Shown one piece after another: positions 6,861 through 10,149 of a DNA stretch of 10,149 nt. Position numbers and translations under genes: made by a program. This DNA comes from Planctomycetota bacterium (GTDB lineage Bacteria > Planctomycetota > Phycisphaerae > WQYP01 > JAJZKY01), in NCBI GenBank assembly GCA_021803885.1, contig JAJZKY010000120.1, positions 1 through 10,149 on the forward strand, written 5' to 3'. How positions within the stretch are numbered: the first letter of the stretch is position 1; each line of letters begins with the position of its first letter. The notes below the pieces were generated by a model, which did not search any database, was not told the DNA's origin, and saw only the letters and a list, made by a program, of their open reading frames with translations.

Positions 6861-9310
6861 TTATCCTCTTCATCCTGGGTATTGGCGGATGCGGCCACGG
6901 CCAGGGCTAAAGGCCCCAGGGGAGCCAGCGGCTTAAGTCGCTCGGCATCCAGTTGCAGGGTCAACGCATTATCCGCAGCCGGCGGCGCGCTGGCAAAACT
7001 TTCCAGTGAAGTACTATACGACTGCCGGTGCATATCACGTTCGGTGGCGCGATTGAAAACCACGCCTTCGAGATGGGCGCCAACGGAAGCGAGATAATCG
7101 GCGGCGTGACCGGCCAGATTGCGACTTTCACCACGAGCCACAACCATCAGCACGCCATCCGCCTGGCTGGCCAGAAGCGCGGATTCCAGTGATCCCAATA
7201 CCGGGCCGGTATCCACGAGCACAGAATCATATCGTTCCTTGGCATGGGCCAGCAAAGCGCGAATGGAGGCCGGTGACATACGGGCACCATGATGCGCTTT
7301 GGCCCGCCCCAGCGGCAAGACATCCAGATTAGGAATTTTGGTGTGAACCACACATTCATCCAATGGTTTGCCGGCTACAGCATCCATAAGTCCGCGTTTG
7401 CTTAAGCGTTGCAGTTGCAGGGCTTTGTCCAGCATTTCCTGGTCAATATAGCCCATTTTCAGCAGTTCCGAACCGATGGGACGTTTGGATTCTCCGGCTG
7501 CGGCTAAAGCCTCTTTGAGTTGTTCGCGGGTGATCATTTTGTGCTTAACCAGAACATCGCCAAGGCGTTGACTGCGGAGAATGCCCATACGATCGGTTAA
7601 CTGCCCCCCCACCACGTCGGCATCAATAAGTAAGGTTTTCATTCCCGAGGCGGCATACGATAAGCCCAGGGCCAGGATCATGCTGGTTTTGCCGGTGCCG
7701 GCCGTGGGGCTGGTGATAACCAGAGCCTGCGAAGAGTCCATATTGGGACGCACCTGGAGCAAGCCGCGGATGCGGTGGATGCTGCGGGCTCCAACGGCCA
7801 GTTCCAGTGCCGTGGCGGCACCATTGGAGGGTAATTGCGGCACGGCGCCCAAAATCCGGTAAGAATGCAAAGGAGTAATTTGCATATCACCCACGGTGCG
7901 CAGCCGGCCATGCAAAAATCCCCACAGCAGAATCACACCGAAACCCAGAACGATGCCGCCAAGTCCTGCGGCGGCGGTGGCAGCCAACCGCAAATGGCGT
8001 GATTGGGTGGTTGGCGCCGCCGGAAAATTACCGGTGCTTTCAACCCGGATGCGGCCCCCCGTCGCGGATTCCATATTGATGGCATCCATACGGGATTTGA
8101 TGGTATGTAATTGCCGGCGCAGGTCCTGGCTTTGAGTCTGGAGATTTTGCACCTTGGCGTAGAGACTGCCCAGCGCCAGGGTCTGCGCCTTGACGGATTC
8201 ATATAAAATGCGCAATTGATGCTCCCGCGCCTGCAGCAAGGCCAGCGACATGGGGCCCCCCGGGGTCGTGGGAGCAAGTGACGGCCCTTTACCCGCAAGG
8301 CTGGCCCGATAGGACCTTATTTCATCACGCAGGGCATCAAGGCTGGATTGCAGCGTTACAATGCGTTGATTGTTGGGGCCCAGACCTGCCAGCTCCAATT
8401 CTTTGATGGATTTTTTCAGCGCCAGAGCCTGAAGCTCAAATTGCGCGATCTGCGGGTCATATTCCGGAGCCAATGCGGCCAGGGCGGATTTCGCCGCGGT
8501 TTTTTTTCCACCGGACCGGGGTGTGGGACCGGAACCAGCCTTGGCCAGAGCGATACGGGCTTCCTGCCACTGCGTGTCGAGTTCGTTCATCAGTCCGAGT
8601 TTATAATTGTAAATGGTGCCCAAACCATCAGCGCCGTACTGGCTGGATAGCGCAGCGATCTGATCCTGATCGCTTTGCAGTTCATTTTGTAAAACCGTCT
8701 GGCGATCACGCAAGGCGTTGATTTGCAAACTTTGGGTGGCGGAATCGCCATGACTGTAAAGCTGCCGATAGGCATCTATGACGGCATTAGCGCCGATTTG
8801 CGCCACCACCGGATCCCGACTGGTAAAGGTGACATAAATCAATTCATTGCCGGACTTATGGGTAACAGCTAATTCGGATGCAAATTGAGCTTTGGCGGCG
8901 GCGTCCATACCACGATGTAACGCCTGCCACTTGGGATTCTGCATGGCCAGATCAATGGTTCGTGAACTTTCAATCAGGGCCGTCTGCGAATTGATGTAGG
9001 CGCTGAACATGGGCATAGCTTCGTTTTGTGAAGTCGTGTACAAAATACGCGGCAGGTATGGCAGAATACGCACCAAGCCGGCGCTTTTATATGTAAGCTG
9101 GACATTTTTGTACGACACGACGGCACCGGCAATCGCCAGCACCAGGCCCAGGAGAATGGCCCAAGGATAGCGCCCCGTCAACAACCGATGAATTAACAAC
9201 AGAGGATTATTCATCGGCTCGGATGAATCCACAAAGGGTCCGGGCCCCGGAACCATTGAAGATCGAGCTAAATCCGGCGTATACGCCACCGGTTCATTTG
9301 GCGGAATCAT
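6857..9310 (-). CDS. Wzz/Wzc-type chain-length determinant fused to BY-kinase-like ATPase, with an embedded MshEN-like module
   Basis: From the preferred ATG at 9310 the protein has 817 aa. Its order is: a cytoplasmic N-terminus; TM1 about 49-67; a periplasmic region with long coiled-coil-like Gln/Leu-rich stretches; a PxxP (430-433) before TM2 (about 441-468); then a cytoplasmic P-loop ATPase. Walker A is SPTAGTGKTS (534-543), Walker A' is TLLIDAD (559-565) and Walker B is VLVDT (697-701). These are the hallmarks of Wzc/CpsD-type tyrosine kinases, which control polymer length and export. Residues 582-634 are an extra module with the MshEN c-di-GMP-binding pattern. The C-terminal tail has a single Tyr instead of the usual Tyr cluster. 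The longer start at 9367 has only a weak upstream signal; 9310 has GGAG six bases upstream and overlaps the EpsI-like gene by 17 bases. The stop overlaps the next gene as ATGA. Confidence 0.9.
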   Translation of the reverse strand: MIPPNEPVAYTPDLARSSMVPGPGPFVDSSEPMNNPLLLIHRLLTGRYPWAILLGLVLAIAGAVVSYKNVQLTYKSAGLVRILPYLPRILYTTSQNEAMPMFSAYINSQTALIESSRTIDLAMQNPKWQALHRGMDAAAKAQFASELAVTHKSGNELIYVTFTSRDPVVAQIGANAVIDAYRQLYSHGDSATQSLQINALRDRQTVLQNELQSDQDQIAALSSQYGADGLGTIYNYKLGLMNELDTQWQEARIALAKAGSGPTPRSGGKKTAAKSALAALAPEYDPQIAQFELQALALKKSIKELELAGLGPNNQRIVTLQSSLDALRDEIRSYRASLAGKGPSLAPTTPGGPMSLALLQAREHQLRILYESVKAQTLALGSLYAKVQNLQTQSQDLRRQLHTIKSRMDAINMESATGGRIRVESTGNFPAAPTTQSRHLRLAATAAAGLGGIVLGFGVILLWGFLHGRLRTVGDMQITPLHSYRILGAVPQLPSNGAATALELAVGARSIHRIRGLLQVRPNMDSSQALVITSPTAGTGKTSMILALGLSYAASGMKTLLIDADVVGGQLTDRMGILRSQRLGDVLVKHKMITREQLKEALAAAGESKRPIGSELLKMGYIDQEMLDKALQLQRLSKRGLMDAVAGKPLDECVVHTKIPNLDVLPLGRAKAHHGARMSPASIRALLAHAKERYDSVLVDTGPVLGSLESALLASQADGVLMVVARGESRNLAGHAADYLASVGAHLEGVVFNRATERDMHRQSYSTSLESFASAPPAADNALTLQLDAERLKPLAPLGPLALAVAASANTQDEEDK
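7409..7567 (-). other. MshEN-like (GspE N-terminal type) c-di-GMP-binding module inserted in the BY-kinase domain
   Basis: The encoded 53 residues fit the published MshEN architecture: two 24-residue motifs separated by exactly five residues. Motif 1 starts RLGDVL and has hydrophobic residues at positions 6, 12, 17 and 21. Motif 2 starts PIGSELL and has the same spacing, ending ALQLQ with the expected Gln at position 24. Motif 1 has Ala where the consensus has Gln, and motif 2 begins with Pro. The module lies directly after Walker A' (the TDRMG segment) and directly before RLSKRGLMDAVAGK, which corresponds to the GLSDVLxG segment of ordinary BY-kinases. It is therefore a clean insertion in a loop of the ATPase fold. 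MshEN domains are known from type II secretion and type IV pilus ATPases; binding of c-di-GMP here is inferred from the motif. Confidence 0.8.
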
Positions 9311-10034
9311 AAGACACTCCGTGTAAAATTGCGGTAATGAGTTTCCAATTGGCTCCGACCAGATCATGAAATACCCGCAGACGATCAGCCGGAAGCATAT
9401 TGCCGGGCAGGGTCAATTCCACCTGCGCGGCCCCAAAAACCCGTTCATTAAAACTTCCGGAATCGTGCAGAAATTCACGCTCGGTGGCCAGAAATTTATC
9501 ATCCGGCATTACAAAAAAATCATCGACATAAATATGTGATTCCGTATCAAAAGCCCCACGATGAAATTTATATTCCATGCCCTGAATGGGCCGTTTTTGA
9601 ATCACCCAGGTCATGGGGGTGGATCGATTCAGAACCCAGCCATTACCAGGATAGCAATTCGGTGGATAATGGCCGGAAAGATTGCGGGTATCGGAACAAT
9701 CAATAACCATCAGAGTGGCCTGCTCGCCGGTTTTGGTATTGACGAAACTGCGGCACAGGTCCACATTGGGTTGCAACAGATGAACCGCGGATTGTGGCAG
9801 CGGCACATTGCGGCCATGCCAGTAACCAAAAACTTTCGGCATTTGCGCCGCCAGCGCCTGGACATGGGTGAGATATTGTCCAGCCTGCGGCGGTGGCTTT
9901 TCAAAATAGGAGCGCCCGGCAATCGCTGCCAGCAAAATCACACAGACGCAGGCCGGTACCCAGGCCAGCAGTTGGGAGCGATGCCTTGATGTTGGGTAAT
10001 ACTTCAGCATAGATTCAACCCATGAAACAGCCAC
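9294..10034 (-). CDS. epsI: EpsI-like (DUF3485) exosortase-associated protein
   Basis: The product is 246 aa with one N-terminal membrane segment (about 21-40), followed by a periplasmic domain. The diagnostic motif is the H-x-P-x-x-CYPG-x-GW pattern, here GHYPPNCYPGNGW at 121-133, preceded by a region consistent with EpsI (LPQSAVHLLQPNVDLCRSF). EpsI proteins accompany exosortases in polysaccharide/PEP-CTERM-type loci, sometimes fused to the exosortase; their biochemical role is not settled. The frame opens at GTG (10034), where AAGG is only one base away, which is too close; the ATG at codon 9 (10010) is an alternative and leaves the membrane segment intact. A stop lies in frame at 10044-10046, so no longer start exists. 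Its end overlaps the chain-length kinase gene by 17 bases. The family call is fairly sure, the start is not. Confidence 0.82.
   Translation of the reverse strand: MAVSWVESMLKYYPTSRHRSQLLAWVPACVCVILLAAIAGRSYFEKPPPQAGQYLTHVQALAAQMPKVFGYWHGRNVPLPQSAVHLLQPNVDLCRSFVNTKTGEQATLMVIDCSDTRNLSGHYPPNCYPGNGWVLNRSTPMTWVIQKRPIQGMEYKFHRGAFDTESHIYVDDFFVMPDDKFLATEREFLHDSGSFNERVFGAAQVELTLPGNMLPADRLRVFHDLVGANWKLITAILHGVSYDSAK
9311..9320 (-). promoter_or_regulatory. Ribosome binding site of the chain-length kinase gene
   Basis: GGAG (9317-9320) lies six bases upstream of the ATG at 9308-9310, within the 3' end of the EpsI-like gene. This decides the start in favour of 9310 over the ATG at 9367, which lacks a comparable site and would force a 74-base overlap. 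Confidence 0.65.
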
Positions 10035-10040
10035 ACCTTC

Positions 10041-10066
10041 GTGTCAGAGCACCAGTGCTCTGTCAC
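10041..10066. promoter_or_regulatory. Strong hairpin between the partial upstream gene and the EpsI-like gene
   Basis: CAGAGCAC (10045-10052) and GTGCTCTG (10055-10062) are perfect complements around a 2-base centre. After one T-T mismatch the stem extends by three more pairs (GTG 10041-10043 with CAC 10064-10066). On the transcribed strand it ends seven bases before the GTG start and right next to the AAGG. There is no U-run, so a terminator is unlikely; an mRNA-processing, stability or translation-control hairpin is possible. Confidence 0.5.
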
Positions 10067-10068
10067 GC

Positions 10069-10149
10069 CTATAAATTAGGGTTGATTGGCGGCAAACGCT
10101 CCAGATGCAAGAAGCCGCGGTGAAAACTGGGTCCGTTGACCCTTTGAAC
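10069..10149 (-). CDS. C-terminal end of an upstream gene, possibly the exosortase (partial)
   Basis: One minus-strand frame stays open from the window edge to a TAG at 10069-10071, giving 26 residues that include FHRGFLHLERLPP near the end. The other two frames also remain open for much of this short stretch, so the choice rests on its ending just before the hairpin and the EpsI-like start. EpsI-type genes normally follow an exosortase gene, which makes that the contextual guess, but 26 residues carry no diagnostic motif. Confidence 0.35.
   Translation of the reverse strand, partial: VQRVNGPSFHRGFLHLERLPPINPNL

Noticed and set aside
8253..8268. Palindromic GC-rich stretch (GGGGCCCCCCGGGG)
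   Set aside because: It lies within the kinase coding region, in a Pro/Gly-rich linker (PTTPGGP), and is explained by codon use.
8500..8507. Run of eight A on the coding strand of the kinase gene, possible slippage or frameshift site
   Set aside because: The frame is intact through it (encodes Gly-Lys-Lys-Thr). A -1 slip would reach a stop within about 15 codons, giving only a truncated periplasmic part. No stimulating structure was evident, so there is no support beyond the run itself.
9311..9367. Longer start of the chain-length kinase at ATG 9367
   Set aside because: Only a weak upstream signal and a 74-base overlap with the EpsI-like gene; ATG 9310 has GGAG at good spacing.

Overview
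The window looks like part of an extracellular-polysaccharide and exosortase-type envelope locus from a Gram-negative environmental bacterium. The inner-membrane chain-length proteins, the EpsI-like protein, the very Ala-rich TPR protein and the intergenic phrase-like repeats fit Planctomycetota or a related PVC lineage best. That assignment is an inference; no rRNA or other marker gene is present.

All convincing genes lie on the minus strand, so the transcript runs from right to left. At the right edge (10069-10149) is the C-terminal tail of a gene that continues outside the window; by context it may be the exosortase. A strong hairpin (10041-10066) separates it from an EpsI/DUF3485-type gene (9294-10034). 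Next comes a Wzz/Wzc-type chain-length determinant fused to a BY-kinase-like ATPase (6857-9310), then an unrecognised 266-aa protein (6060-6860), then a 1384-aa membrane-anchored TPR protein (1909-6063). These four genes overlap end to start (17, 4 and 4 bases), so they form one translationally coupled operon.

After a 452-base gap comes a Wzm/TagG-like ABC-2 polysaccharide export permease (485-1456). It is flanked on both sides by intergenic DNA made of short, purine-rich degenerate phrases (CACAGAG, CACAAAGGCAC, GGTAGCGGAGGTAAC, CACAGATTA, AACAACG) and GC-rich hairpins. One roughly 31-base phrase occurs in inverted orientation on either side of the permease gene.

The most interesting observation is inside the kinase. 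Between Walker A' and the region leading to Walker B lies a 53-residue insert with the exact architecture of an MshEN (GspE N-terminal type) cyclic-di-GMP-binding module: two 24-residue motifs separated by a 5-residue spacer. This suggests that the polymerisation/export kinase is gated directly by c-di-GMP. Together the genes suggest c-di-GMP-responsive assembly and export of a surface polysaccharide, with the TPR protein as periplasmic scaffold and an exosortase/EpsI pair for surface anchoring. The working model is inference; the domain calls rest on motifs read in the translated sequence.
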